Below, in pieces: positions 44,901-59,592 of a stretch of 64,000 nucleotides of DNA (positions within the stretch are counted from its first letter, which is position 1; each line of letters opens with the position of its first letter). Made by a program: the position numbers and the translations under genes. Source of the DNA: Topomyia yanbarensis (lineage: Eukaryota > Arthropoda > Insecta > Diptera > Culicidae); contig NC_080670.1 of the NCBI RefSeq assembly GCF_030247195.1, positions 95,143,416 through 95,207,415 of the forward strand, read 5' to 3'. Below the pieces are notes generated by a model. The model was not told the origin of the DNA, made no database searches, and saw only the letters and a list, made by a program, of their open reading frames with translations.

Positions 44901-46110
44901 GCGTACTCATTCGGTGTGAGCTGCGAAAGGGGAAAGATGTATGTACGCAGTAAAAACAATCGTCGGCAAGATTTGAATTGTTTCAAAAGATTCTCGTCTT
45001 GTATCAACATAGTTATCTACAAACCGTCCTTATTAGGACGAATGCAAAATGGAAAAAGAATTTAATTAGAAAGTTTCTTTTATTAACTAGTACTAAGTTT
45101 GCGCTTGTTAATTCTGTACTTTTACCAGTGAACCATAAGAATTTTTTTTCTAATCTACAAACCCGAAGGTTTTTGCAAATCCTTCCAAGAAAATCAGTGA
45201 ATGTGGCAACTCTGCCACTAAGCGAAAGCTACACCAAAACGATTGATGAAAATATTTTCATTTGTCGAACAAAAGGATGGCCTTCCATCTGCATTGTAAA
45301 GTCAATAAATAGGAACGCCTTGATGCGAAGCGTACTCATTCGGAGTGAGCTGCGAAAGGGGAAAGATGTATGTACGCAGTAAAAACAATCGTCGGCAAGA
45401 TTTGAATTGTTTCAAAAGATTCTCGTCTTGTATCAACATGGTTATCCACAAACCGTCCTTATTAGGACGAATGCAAAATGGAAAAAGAATTTAATTAGAA
45501 AGTTTCTTTTATTAACTAGTACTAAGTTTGCGCTTGTTAATTCTGTACTTTTACCAGTGAATCATAAGAAATTTTTTTCTAATCTACAAACCCGATGGTT
45601 TTTGCAAATTCTTCCAAGAAAATCAGTGAATGTCGCAACTCTGCCACTAAGCGAAAGCTACACCAAAACGAATGATGAAAATATTTTCATTTGTCGAACA
45701 AAAGGATGCCCTTCCATCTGCATTGTAAAGTCAATAAATAGGAACGCCTTGATGCGAAGCGTACTCATTCGGAGTGATCTGCGAAAGGGGAAAGATGTGT
45801 GTACGCAGTAAAAACAATCTTCGGCAAGGTTTGAATTGTTTCAAAAGATTCTCGTCTTGTATCAACATAGTTATCTACAAACCGTCCTTATTAGGACGAA
45901 TGCAAAATGGAAAAAGAATTTAATTAGAAAGTTTCTTTTATTAACTAGTATTAAGTTCGCGCCTTTTAATTCTGTACTTTTACCAGTGAATCATAATAAA
46001 ATGTTTTTCTAATCTACAAACCCGAAGGTTTTTGCAAATCCTTCCAAGAAAATCAGTGAATGTGGCAACTCTGCCACTAAGCGAAAGCTACACCAAAACG
46101 AATGATGAAA
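44900..46110 (+). repeat. ~429-bp satellite units, left arm
   Basis: Units begin near 44900, 45335 and 45765 (offset 429-430). The third is cut at 46110 by the inverted-repeat element. Each has CTGCGAAAGGGGAAAGATGT, GATTCTCGTCTTGTATCAAC, ACCGTCCTTATTAGGACGAA and TGCCACTAAGCGAAAGCTAC. Each of the first two units holds an apparent 134-codon frame that starts at TTG, not ATG, and has no known motif; I treat it as non-coding. Confidence 0.8.
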
Positions 46111-46111
46111 A

Positions 46112-47002
46112 GATGGGTTGGTAATGTATATGACATAACAGGGGTGTCGTGACCACACTTCGAAGTTATTTCAAATCTTGCAAAGCATAAATTGACATAA
46201 TTTCAATGATTGTTCCTTTATGAATGAAATGACAAATTTTCAGGTCAACGCGGCAATAACTTTGCAATTTATAGAACAATTTTATATTTTTAGTTATCAT
46301 ATATTAACTGTCATCTCTTCCAAACAACTTAACCCTCTGCTGCCAACCTCGTGGTTTTGCAGGGTTAAGGAGAATCATTGTAAAATATTCAATACATGAT
46401 TTTATGTTGTTACCTCCACTAAAACCACTTCAGAACACTCCCACCTGTCATACATGTACATTGTCTGGTTGTTGAAATCATTATATGAAATTATTGACCT
46501 GTATTCAACGCGGAGAACTCGGTAATAAAATTGTTTTGCTGAATATACTAACGAACGGGATCCCCAGGAAAATTTCGCTGAGTCCGGTGAATCGAACTTA
46601 AGGCGTAAAATTTAGCCATTTGAAAGAGATACAAGCAGAATTTTAAGACTATGATCATCGCGGTTATGTCCCGGACATTACCCGCCCCTAGTTTTTCGCC
46701 AAGCGTGTTCATTTCTGTACGAAAAAGATTCCGATGGTTGTTTCGAGAGATTTTAACATTGATATTTCAAAGCAAGAAATTTGTTCATTTCATGAATGAA
46801 TGTCTCAACGAGCTTAGAATCCAGCGCATCCCCTATCAACGCAGACGCCAACAACAAAGGTTCTTTTCAGAACCACCATAATTATTATAAAGAATAACTT
46901 GAAACATTCCCACATATTTCATTGAGTATCATTCGATTTGAATTACAAGTCAAACGAGTAGTCACGACACTCCGGTTATGTCCTAGACATTACCCACCCA
47001 TC
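46112..47002. mobile_element. ~890-bp inverted-repeat element (MITE-like), left copy
   Basis: Ends are GATGGGTTGGTAATGTATAT, GACATAACAGGGGTGTCGTG (left) and the inverse of GATGGGTGGGTAATGTCTAG, GACATAACCGGAGTGTCGTG (right): about 45-bp terminal inverted repeats. Inside, near 46655-46700, lies a further related end (GTTATGTCCCGGACATTACC, CGCCCCTAG), so a second element may be nested. No transposase; superfamily unknown. A clear target-site duplication was not found. Confidence 0.65.
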
Positions 47003-47435
47003 TTTTTGGTGTGGCTTTCGCTTAGTAGCAGGGTTGCCACATTCACTAATGTTCTTGAAAGATTTGCAAAAACCACCAATCAAAGCAGGCTAATTAATGC
47101 TTTTACAAAATCTATCAAAATTTACGGTAAAATCTACGGAACAATTGTTTTGATTATTTCCCAACGAATCGCGCAAAAATCTGTTTGTTCCGTACAGCAC
47201 AGCGCAAATAATTGACGTTGAAAAACAAATCGGCAACTTCAGCTGCCAAACACTTAGAAACGATCGAAGCATTTTTCCGTCGATGTCACTTTTCTGACTC
47301 AAATTTTTGTAGGTATTTTCTTGCTTCCGTCCAATTAATCAGTTTATTAGTTTTATTGTACATTTTTCGGATATTATTATAGAAAATAACTAACCTGATA
47401 AGAGGGAAGTTATTTTCCAAAGCACGAAATGGAAA
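47003..47435. other. Partial satellite unit and unassigned DNA
   Basis: 47003-47080 is a reversed partial satellite unit (TTTTGGTGTGGCTTTCGCTTA, GTTGCCACATTCAC). The rest up to the H3 pseudogene has no recognised content. Confidence 0.4.
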
Positions 47436-47437
47436 TT

Positions 47438-47848
47438 TCAATTGTAATTCTTCTGAGAACGATTTTGTGGTCCTAATAAGTACCGTTTGTCGTGAATATT
47501 ATTTCGCCGTTTCCCGCTCGGCATTATGATTATTTGCTTGGTATGGGTAGCGCACAGATTGGTATCTTCCAACAAACTAACCAGGCAGGCCTCGTAGAGG
47601 GCCATTACGGCTGAGCTCCGGAAGAGTAGATCGGTTTTGAAATGCTGTGCAATCTCACGGACCAGGCACTGGAAGAGCAGCTTGCGAATTAGTAACTCTG
47701 TCCACTTCTGAGAGCGATGAATTTCACGCAGGGCGACGACAGCGATAAAGCAGTAGCTATGATTTGGTTGGTAATCCAAATGCAGCACACGTACGTGTGT
47801 TCTGCTCTGTGGCTTAGACACGTCTGGCTTTAAGAAAAACTGTGACAC
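47438..47848 (-). pseudogene. Histone H3 pseudogene
   Basis: An open minus-strand frame of 136 codons. About residues 30-110 align with histone H3: [16 protein letters not shown] (for HRYRPGTVALREIRR), then [45 protein letters not shown] and IIIMP. Numerous substitutions break invariant H3 residues, three residues near the EA..YLV segment are missing, and the C-terminal IQLARRIRGERA is replaced. The N-terminal tail (ARTKQTAR...) is absent; instead the segment resembles the 5' part of the H1-like copies. H3 is almost invariant, so this cannot be a functional canonical H3. Upstream is a TATA-bearing flank. Confidence 0.82.
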
Positions 47849-48060
47849 CCATATTTATAGGTTCTAGCATTAATGTTGATTCGCATTAAAAGTAGTTTTT
47901 GAACTTTTTAAACAAGTTTTACATAGCAAACAAGGTATCAATAGCAAGCGTTGAACGTTTTCCTTTCGATTTATGAAACAATAATAGTAATTCCTTTAGT
48001 AAGAGAAAAGTTATTAAGGTTCAAAGTGTACGTAAAGCATCCGCTTTGAAAATTTAGAAA
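47849..48060 (-). promoter_or_regulatory. TATA-bearing 5' flank of the H3 pseudogene
   Basis: The minus strand reads TTACGTACACTTTGAACCTT, GGAAAACGTTCAACGCTTGC, then AGAACCTATAAATATGGGTG, with the TATA box about 30 bp before the pseudogene frame. It is clearly homologous to 44480-44690 but more diverged than the two arm copies are from each other. Confidence 0.5.
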
Positions 48061-49185
48061 TGACACACAGTATAGTAAAGAAAGACGTAAGTCCTACGTC
48101 AAAAATCCGAATTTTATCGTTTGCGTAATTCCAAACTTGAAACAATCTAACAAACCGTAATTGACGAAATATAACCGTGTTCTGTTTAATTTTACATGAA
48201 AGATGTATTTTCCACGCGCAGTGCCATAAAATTACACCCTTCAACATTTTAAACAAACGCCATATGTGGAGTAAAATAACATATCTCGCCAAATTAAACG
48301 ACATGTAAATTTAAAATCAAACGTAAAACTATGTCGTTTATTGTTTTGTTGCTCGTATATGTCATGGTCAGGATACGTAAATTTACACGATTTTTTCTAG
48401 GTGTATATATCGACATACATAATATAGACATCGTGATAAAAAGCTTTTGAAGATAAATGCTATGAAGCTGTAGTAGAAAACACTAAGTACTAATATAGAA
48501 TCTTCTTATAGTGCTTTAAAACACCGAACAATAACGAATATACGTATGCGTTCCAATAGTCACCTAAACTCTTATGCCTTCATGTAATAAATGATGATGC
48601 AATAAACTTAAAATCAAAATGCAAATTGAACACGATTTTTCGAAAAACTACGAGGGGCAGCCCTATGGGGTTGCACGAACTGTAGACGTAGGACTATACT
48701 ACTCAATGTAAAATATTTATTTTCTTAGTACATTAAGAGTAATAATAAATAAAATATATTTCTTACGTATAGTTTAAGCACAACCAATCAACATCGAATG
48801 TTACATATTGAACCAAACCTTCTTGGTTATCAGGTCATTTCATTTGTAGTAGCTGATCGCATCCGATTAAGCTTATTTGAGAAGATCTGAAGAAAGAGGA
48901 TAGAAAACCGTGACCGAACTAATATCTGGAATTGAATCGTTATAGCACAAGATCAGCTATAAAAACTTTTCGATTGTGTGTGGTAAAAAATCCGGACCGG
49001 CAGTGATGGCATTTCACCCTAGTGATGCACTGGCGCGTAAGTGTGATGACTACACAGAGGATATAATGATCACACACCACAGAAAAAAGCAGAACGCTCT
49101 TTCTTTCGGAGCTGTATAGACCGATTTCAAGTGCGCGATGGTGTTGAGGTAGTTGGGTGTGAGATAACCGTGCTCTCTTGCTCTT
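48061..49185. other. Unassigned stretch
   Basis: No coding region recognised. GACGTAAGTCCTACGTC near 48085 and GTAGACGTAGGACTATAC near 48683 are inverse to each other and may be ends of a small element; related motifs occur at 43090 and 59930. A TATA-like CTATAAAAAC lies near 48957. Confidence 0.3.
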
Positions 49186-49590
49186 TAAATTCTCTGTGGC
49201 GCGCTCAGATAAATTCGCCACCGCGCGCGCCCCAGTGTCGCTGTGGTGTATTCACTGGCGTAGTTTCACTGGCGTGTATTCACTGGCGTGTGATCTTTGG
49301 TTTGTTTTCGTCTTACAAGCGGCATTGCGAGTGAGATTGATTTGATTTGCACAGGTTGTTGCGTTGTGTTGTGTGGATGGTGGTGGCTTATTTCAAGCTT
49401 ATATTATTTTCTACTGAAGATTTCATACAAATTGCTTGGTAAAGCGAACGAGTTTATAAAGTATTGTTACACTACCTGCAAAACTAAAAGTACTCGGTCC
49501 TCGGAGCAAATTGGGAAAACTTTTTACGTATCATCGTATAGAGAGTTTTATTATGACCAGAGGCACCTAATATACAAACTCGTGTTATAA
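49186..49590. repeat. Inverted-pair repeat, left member (GC-rich promoter-like segment)
   Basis: Pairs in reverse with 57665-58100. It includes GCGCGCTCAGATAAATTCGC, CACCGCGCGCGCC and three near-tandem TTCACTGGCGT motifs (49249-49290). The first ~260 bp match at roughly 95%; the remainder is looser. The GC-rich block is unlike its surroundings. No coding sense found. Confidence 0.6.
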
Positions 49591-52552
<2,962 letters not shown>

Positions 52553-53768
52553 GTACACGGAAAACCGATTCATCACAATTTCAACTAAAAAATTAGTTGA
52601 GTTTTTGGTTTCGTCTAGTTAATATTTGGGCGAACTAAATTTTTGTTGAAAACAATAATCCAACGTTGTTGGTTTGAAGCTGTCAGTTTCAGTCTGGACA
52701 TGAACGTTTCAGCCTAGCACAAAACTTAAAAAGCCTACCTGAGCTAAAGCTTGAAAAGCTTGTCTCAGTTTGTAACGCTTGTTTTAGTTCAAATACAATT
52801 GCATATGCCGTTACACTATCTTTTCAGCCAAGACACAAACGATTGGAATTCAACTAATCTCATTGTTGAATAAAACTGCTTCATCGTAAAATACAACATA
52901 CGATATTTCAAACGTTTTGTTTCACCGACCGACGGATGAAGGTATGGAATTAAATTGTTGAAATACTCCGTATGCCAGTAATCCACACGTAAATATAATA
53001 TAGAGTTATGTTTCTCATAATGTTATCTTTTTATAAACTGCACTCTTAAATGCGACGAAATAACCAAAGCTATTTAAGGATTGTTGGTAATTGATTGATG
53101 ATTTCAATTTTAGATGAAAGGAATAATTTTTATTTCTTTTCTATTTAGTCAGCCAGCACTACAAAAAAACTTCATACTTATTCCAGATCTAGTTTGGAAT
53201 CTCAAAAGATGAAAAATAATTATCGTATTGCATATTACATTTGTTAATAATTGAAATTTTACTATATAATCGACTAAATCCGAAATAGAATGATTTTGAC
53301 AATCTTCGACAATACTTTCAACTTTCAGTATACATGTATTGAAAAAAATGTCAATCAAAATCATTCCTGTATTGAAATATTTTTAAAGAAAAACTAGGCA
53401 AAACCAAAATGAGGTCAGTTGAATTTCTGATTTTTGTGTACTGGTTCAGGTAGTTGCGTCCGGGCTAAAACAAGCTTTCCAAGCTGAGACAAGTACCTAC
53501 CTGCATAACCGTTATGCCCAGCGTGTATGAATATACTGTCGCTACCTTGATGTATTCTAGTAAGGTGTGCATCTTGGCTACTTTGCTGTCATTTCGTATG
53601 ATGTGCGTCTTGAATCAAAATCAATAATAATTTTCAATAACTATTATTTGAGAATCTCGCAAAATTAAGAGAAAATTTAGTTACGTTTTTCATTTTTCTG
53701 TTAAAATCAACTAATTAGGAAAACAAGAATTTGTTTTGTTATTTTCTTCATCGAATGGTTTTCAGTGT
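52553..53768. mobile_element. Putative TA-flanked MITE (~1.2 kb)
   Basis: The left end TACACGGAAAACCGATTCAT and the inverse of the right end (TACACTGAAAACCATTCGAT) match at about 16 of 20 bases. Both sides also have CAACTAA..ATTAGTTGA-type repeats. TA next to each end would suit a Tc1/mariner-like target. The interior (to 53400) has no transposase; the ORF at 53149-53364 has no motif. Confidence 0.4.
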
Positions 53769-53979
53769 AGGGGCCGGAACTCTATGTCCCGTAATTTTTG
53801 ATCCAGAGCCAAAAACCAAAGTTTTTTAAACTTCTTAGAACGACAGCAAGCAGCATACGTAAGATTTTTTCAATGTCTTGATTTTTCGCGAAATGGCACA
53901 TTTTTTAGTCGAAAAATGCTGAAAATGTGTTAAAAATCGACACAAAATTTGCTTATTAAAAAATTGTGCAATGAAAAAA

Positions 53980-54870
53980 GATGGGTGGGTAATGTCTAGG
54001 ACATAACCGGAGTGTCGTGACTACTCGTTTGACTTGTAATTCAAATCGAATGATACTCAATGAAATATGTGGGAATGTTTCAAGTTATTCTTTATAATAA
54101 TTATGGTGGTTCTGAAAAGAACCTTTGTTGTTGGCGTCTGCGTTGATAGGGGATGCGCTGGATTCTAAGCTCGTTGAGACATTCATTCATGAAATGAACA
54201 AATTTCTTGCTTTGAAATATCAATGTTAAAATCTCTCGAAACAACCATCGGAATCTTTTTCGTACAGAAATGAACACGCTTAGCGAAAAACTAGGGGCGG
54301 GTAATGTCCGGGACATAACCGCGATGATCATATTCTTAAAATTCTGCTTGTATCTCTTTCAAATGGCTAAATTTTACGCATTAAGTTCGATTCACCGGGC
54401 TCAGCGAAATTTTCCTGGGGATCCCGTTCGTTAGTATATTCAGCAAAACAATTTTATTACCGAGTTCTCCGCGTTGAATACAGGTCAATAATTTCATATA
54501 ATGATTTCAACAAGCAGACAATGTACATGTATGACAGGTGGGAGTGTTCTGAAGTGGTTTTAGTGGAGGTAACAACATAAAATCATGTATTGAATATTTT
54601 ACAATGATTCTCCTTAACCCTGCAAAACCACGAGGTTGGCAGCAGAGGGTTAAGTTGTTTGGAAGAGATGACAGTTAATATATGATAACTAAAAATATAA
54701 AATTGTTCTATAAATTGCAAAGTTATTGCCGCGTTGACCTGAAAATTTGTCATTTCATTCATAAAGGAACAATCATTGAAATTATGTCAATTTATGCTTT
54801 GCAAGATTTGAAATAACTTCGAAGTGTGGTCACGACACCCCTGTTATGTCATATACATTACCAACCCATC
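53980..54870. mobile_element. ~890-bp inverted-repeat element, right copy
   Basis: Bounded by GATGGGTGGGTAATGTCTAG on the left and ACATTACCAACCCATC on the right. It is the reverse counterpart of 46112-47002. The inner end of the inverted arm coincides with the end of this element. Confidence 0.65.
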
Positions 54871-54879
54871 TTTTCATCA

Positions 54880-56090
54880 TTCGTTTTGGTGTAGCTTTCG
54901 CTTAGTGGCAGAGTTGCCACATTCACTGATTTTCTTGGAAGGATTTGCAAAAACCTTCGGGTTTGTAGATTAGAAAAACATTTTATTATGATTCACTGGT
55001 AAAAGTACAGAATTAAAAGGCGCGAACTTAGTACTAGTTAATAAAAGAAACTTTCTAATTAAATTCTTTTCCATTTTGCATTCGTCCTAATAAGGACGGT
55101 TTGTAGATAACTATGTTGATACAAGACGAGAATCTTTTGAAACAATTCAAACCTTGCCGAAGATTGTTTTTACTGCGTACATACATCTTTCCCCTTTCGC
55201 AGATCACTCCGAATGAGTACGCTTCGCATCAAGGCGTTCCTATTTATTGACTTTACAATGCAGATGGAAGGGCATCTTTTTGTTCGACAAATGAAAATAT
55301 TTTCATCATTCGTTTTGGTGTAGCTTTCGCTTAGTGGCAGAGTTGCGACATTCACTGATTTTCTTGGAAGAATTTGCAAAAACCTTCGGGTTTGTAGATT
55401 AGAAAAATTTTTCTTATGATTCACTGGTAAAAGTACAGAATTAACAAGCGCAAACTTAGTACTAGTTAATAAAAGAAACTTTCTAATTAAATTCTTTTTC
55501 CATTTTGCATTCGTCCTAATAAGGACGGTTTGTAGATAACCATGTTGATACAAGACGAGAATCTTTTGAAACAATTCAAATCTTGCCGACGATTGTTTTT
55601 ACTGCGTACATACATCTTTCCCCTTTCGCAGCTCACTCCGAATGAGTACGCTTCGCATCAAGGCGTTCCTATTTATTGACTTTACAATGCAGATGGAAGG
55701 CCATCCTTTTGTTCGACAAATGAAAATATTTTCATCAATCGTTTTGGTGTAGCTTTCGCTTAGTGGCAGAGTTGCCACATTCACTGATTTTCTTGGAAGG
55801 ATTTGCAAAAACCTTCGGGTTTGTAGATTAGAAAAAAATTTCTTATGGTTCACTGGTAAAAGTACAGAATTAACAAGCGCAAACTTAGTACTAGTTAATA
55901 AAAGAAACTTTCTAATTAAATTCTTTTTCCATTTTGCATTCGTCCTAATAAGGACGGTTTGTAGATAACTATGTTGATACAAGACGAGAATCTTTTGAAA
56001 CAATTCAAATCTTGCCGACGATTGTTTTTACTGCGTACATACATTTTTCCCCTTTCGCAGCTCACACCGAATGAGTACGCTTTGCAGCCT
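54880..56090 (-). repeat. ~429-bp satellite units, right arm
   Basis: Units in reverse orientation with period 429 (the frames at 55170-55574 and 55599-56003 are offset by 429). A partial unit abuts the inverted-repeat element. The shared frame again starts with TTG and is treated as non-coding. Confidence 0.8.
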
Positions 56091-56230
56091 TCGATATTTT
56101 GGTGGCAATTTTAGTGGAAGTTACTCCCGCCTTTTCAGTGACTGCGTTTCTTAGCCTTTGGCTTTTTGGCCTTCTCACCGCCACCAACGTTTTTCTTCTC
56201 TCCGGTGGTAGCCGATTTGATTGGTCGTCC
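56080..56230 (-). pseudogene. Histone-H1-like C-terminal remnant (right arm)
   Basis: Reverse counterpart of 44750-44900 with the same broken Lys/Ala-rich frame (AKKPKAKK). It gives no independent evidence of function because it lies in a duplicated arm. Confidence 0.38.
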
Positions 56231-56289
56231 GATGCAGCTTCTCACGACCACGCACGTCTGTTATGCACTGCGTCTTACACACGTCTGGC

Positions 56290-56520
56290 TTTGAGAAAAG
56301 CTACGACACCCCTATTTATAGGTTTTATCATTACTGTTGATTCTCATTTAAAGTAGTTTTTGAACTATTTAAACAAATTTTATATAGCAAACAACGTATC
56401 GGTAGCAAGCGTTGAACTTTTTCCTTCCGATTTATGAAACAAGATTGGCAATCCGTTTAATAGAAGAAAAGTTATTAAGGTTCAAAATGTACGTAACGCT
56501 TTCGCTAATATGCACTACTA
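56290..56520 (-). promoter_or_regulatory. TATA-bearing 5' flank (right arm)
   Basis: The minus strand carries the same CCTATAAATAGGGGTGTCGT segment as the left arm (44480-44690), with one change that makes the TATA context TATAAATAGG. Confidence 0.48.
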
Positions 56521-57000
56521 TCGCTTTCTCGCTCGTTCTCGTGGCGTGCATGAGCCTTTCCTTTCCGTCCGGCTTCTAATGGCTTAACCAAAACTAATAT
56601 GCCGGCTTTCCCCCACCAACTGCTCTTGTCAAGCAACCCAATACGAATAATCATAGGAACAAACATGTAGTGGACTTATATATAAACTTTTCATTATTTT
56701 ATTGTTCATTTGCTGCACCATTTTGACGGCTCTGTGCGGGATGGGCTGAAAATTTTCACTTTTCCGAGTCGTTTTCGAAAGATTTTTCTAAACACTATTT
56801 TTCCGTTGATAATGAATGTCCTACATATTCCAAATTTTAATACAACATTGGTACAAATATTTTCGACAAAATGCCGAAGAAATTGATTAAATCCATTCAG
56901 TACAACAAAAGATATAAGCGTTCAAAATCTTACATCATTTTTCTTCCGAAATTTTGAAAAGGGGCCCCTATATTGAAAGGTAAGTCGTTAGTCACGACAA

Positions 57001-57660
57001 AATTAAATCCCACGTACATCGCTGGAGAAAGTAATCTTGAACATGCTATAAAAATTTTAGGCTGATCAAAAATCATTTGTTCGAGTTACATTTCCGGCCA
57101 GACCAAAAAAAAAAAATATTTCGAGAAAAACACGGTTAACGTTTTCAGTACACTCGAGGTATACATAAGAGGCGTTGCGAAAAAAATTGAATATTTATTT
57201 ATTGTTTTCGCGATTCATTTTTGGAATATCATTTTCAGCATCCTAAAGCACCAGTAAACAAAATTCAACCAATAAATAAAAATTAAATGTTTTAAAAAAT
57301 CTACAGTGCTGTAACCCCTTGAAAGCACTGTACCGGTCAAATAGAAGCGCTTCTAAATTGGCACGTCATTATTTTTAATAACGCGCTACAGAAAAAAACA
57401 AGTAACATTGTGAATTCTCGTGAACGTTATTTTGTTTTATGTGGACTTTATCTCGGAAAAGTTGGACATCGGATAAGCCTCTTCTCGCGTGAGTGAGAGA
57501 GAATTACAATGCCTGCGTATGATAATAATCGAAAACTTGTGTAATACCAGGACATTACTTGTAATGGATTACTTTACTTTTTGGCGTCGCCAAATTCGCA
57601 ATCAAAATAAGTTAACTTACCATTGAGTTATTCAGTCGAACAAAAAATAGGCCGTTCCTA
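57001..57660. other. Unassigned AT-rich stretch
   Basis: I see no coding region, RNA gene or clear repeat here beyond short A-runs (57107-57120). Confidence 0.3.
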
Positions 57661-57664
57661 ATGT

Positions 57665-58100
57665 GGATATACAAATCCCGTCTTACATCTATTATAGATT
57701 AATCTGATACTACAGATCATTATAAAACTTTGTTTATACCAGCCGATACATTGATACGTAAAAAGTTTTCCTTGTTTGCCCCTAGGCTCGAATACTTCAG
57801 GTTTCCCACGGTAGTGTAACAACACTCTATAAACTCGCAAGCTTTACCAAGCAACTATGAAATCTTCAGTAGAAAATCATATAAGCTTGAAATAAGCCAC
57901 CGCCATCCGCATAACACAACGCAACAACCTGTGCAAATTAAATCAATCTCACCCGCAATGCCGCTTGTAAGACGAAAACAAACCAAAGATCACACGCCAG
58001 TGAATACACGCCAGTGAAACTACGCCAGTGAATACACCACAGCGACACTGGGGCGCGCGCGGTGGCGAATTTATCTGAGCGCGCCACAGAGAATTTCAAG
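57665..58100. repeat. Inverted-pair repeat, right member
   Basis: Reverse of 49186-49590, with ACGCCAGTGAA repeated three times (58003-58035), GGGGCGCGCGCGGTGGCG and TAAGACGAAAACAAACCAAA. The outer half is about 75% similar to the left member. Confidence 0.6.
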
Positions 58101-58427
58101 AGCTCTTCTCCACACTCTAGATCGTTCCAGTGTTGGGTGTATGAAAATTTACCTCTGCCATCAACGTGCGCTTACACATATCAAATACGGTGGTGTATAC
58201 GAGCGAAAGAGAAGCGCTCTCGTTTTGCTTGCCAGAGTGTGGGGAGTAATTTCAATTTCTCTTTACTGCACAGAGGATAGGGACATCACTGCGGACCGGT
58301 GAAGAAAAATCAAATTTTAGACAATATAATACGATTTCATGTATAGACCAAGCTTTCTAGTTATATTTTGCCATTATTGTAACTTTCCTAAAGCACTATA
58401 CAAATGTAGCGAATGCAGTGGTCTTAA

Positions 58428-58627
58428 GGTTGCACAGAGAATGCGCAAAATTCGTAAACGAAAAAAGCAGTTTTTTCCACACCGTATGTCAGATCTTCAT
58501 AAAAATCAATCAGCAGTACTGTAACAACATTCTACATACGCTGATTGATTTTTATGAAGATCTGACACACGGTGTGGAAAAAAACTGCTTTTTTCGTTTG
58601 CGAATTTTGCGCATTCTCTGTGCAACC
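58428..58627. repeat. Snap-back hairpin element flanked by TTAA (200 bp)
   Basis: GGTTGCACAGAGAATGCGCA at the left is the inverse of the right end, and the pairing continues for about 90 bp per arm with few mismatches, leaving a loop of about 20 bp (near 58518-58540). TTAA flanks both sides (58424-58427 and 58628-58631), as in TTAA-targeting DNA transposons. If transcribed it would form a long double-stranded hairpin. Confidence 0.8.
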
Positions 58628-58989
58628 TTAATCATATATCGAGAATATAAATATACAAGAATCGAAAACAATTTTATATATGGACTTAGATGCGTTTTTG
58701 CAACAGTTTTTCGAGCAGCAGCTATTCATTCATAAATAGGCTTTGTAGTATGTACCTATTAGCAGAATCAAAATAGATAGGCTGAGTGGAAATGAATCAC
58801 GTGAAATGGAAATGAATCAATGAATTGATCGAATGTACATAATAAACTTTCGTTGTGTTTTCCATCGATCCGCGTAAATTTGTTGCCGAGAAAGTTTTCG
58901 TCTTTGCGCAACGAAAGCACAGATTGCTATCATGCGTCTAACAAACAGGAATGCCACATTGAAATATGTGTTTCGGTCAAAAATATTTT

Positions 58990-59180
58990 TTTGCCATCTG
59001 TGATAACTAAAACAGGAAAAAATCTGTGATAATTTTCCGAAAAATCTGTGAAAAATCACAATATTTCCAAAAATCTGTGAAGTTTTTATCAAAATGCCAA
59101 AAATCTGCCATCTGTAAAAAATAATCTGTGATCAAAAATTGTGAAAAAAAATCTGTGACATTACAGGAAAATCTGTGAAT
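58990..59180. repeat. Degenerate AAAATCTGTGA repeats
   Basis: The motif AAAATCTGTGA or AAATCTGTGA recurs about eight times at irregular spacing, with variants CATCTGTGA and AATTGTGA. The ORFs across it on the minus strand (FFSQFLITDYF-like) are products of the repeat. Confidence 0.6.
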
Positions 59181-59441
59181 ATGGTACCCAGCTAACAAAT
59201 TAGATACATCTACCTACACATTCGCCTCTAACATTGAACCGAAGCGCACAAAGCAAAATGAGTCTACGCTTATGATGATGGGTAGAGCAAAAGAGACAAA
59301 TAGTACCACGACACTATGTTAAACGTGTTTGCAAATGGAGCTCGAATGTACAAGCGATTTTGTGTACGAATAATACTCGAGATTGTACATAAAAGTGTGC
59401 TGGAAACGAGCACAACACAAAGGAAAGCATAGTGTTTAAAC

Positions 59442-59592
59442 GGGCAAGCTCAGTCGCGTGTTGAACGGCACTAGGTAGCGTACCTCTACAGCAAGTGTAA
59501 CGGATTTCTATCTCAGCTACACTGGCTGTGAAAACACATAGCGTAGTAATCTATTCCGCCTGCCGTTCAACAGGCAGCTGAGCTTGTCCGGC
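59442..59592. mobile_element. Short inverted-repeat element
   Basis: GGGCAAGCTCAGTCGCGTGT, TGAACGGCA at the left and the inverse of TGCCGTTCAACAGGCAGCTG, AGCTTGTCC at the right form ~29-bp inverted repeats around ~95 bp. It may be a tiny MITE or a structured remnant. No target-site duplication was identified. Confidence 0.45.

Larger units (their letters stand above)
43990..47002. repeat. Left arm of a ~3-kb inverted repeat
   Basis: Pairs with 53980-57000 in reverse orientation. Matching landmarks are TTGTCGTGACTAACGACTTA at the outer edge, the histone-like segment, two to three satellite units and an inverted-repeat element at the inner edge. Sequences are near-identical with scattered substitutions. 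About 7 kb separates the arms. Confidence 0.85.
53980..57000. repeat. Right arm of the ~3-kb inverted repeat
   Basis: Reverse-orientation counterpart of 43990-47002, in the order inverted-repeat element (53980-54870), satellite units (54880-56090), H1-like remnant and promoter-like flank, then the GTAAGTCGTTAGTCACGACA edge. Differences from the left arm are scattered single bases and small indels. Confidence 0.85.
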
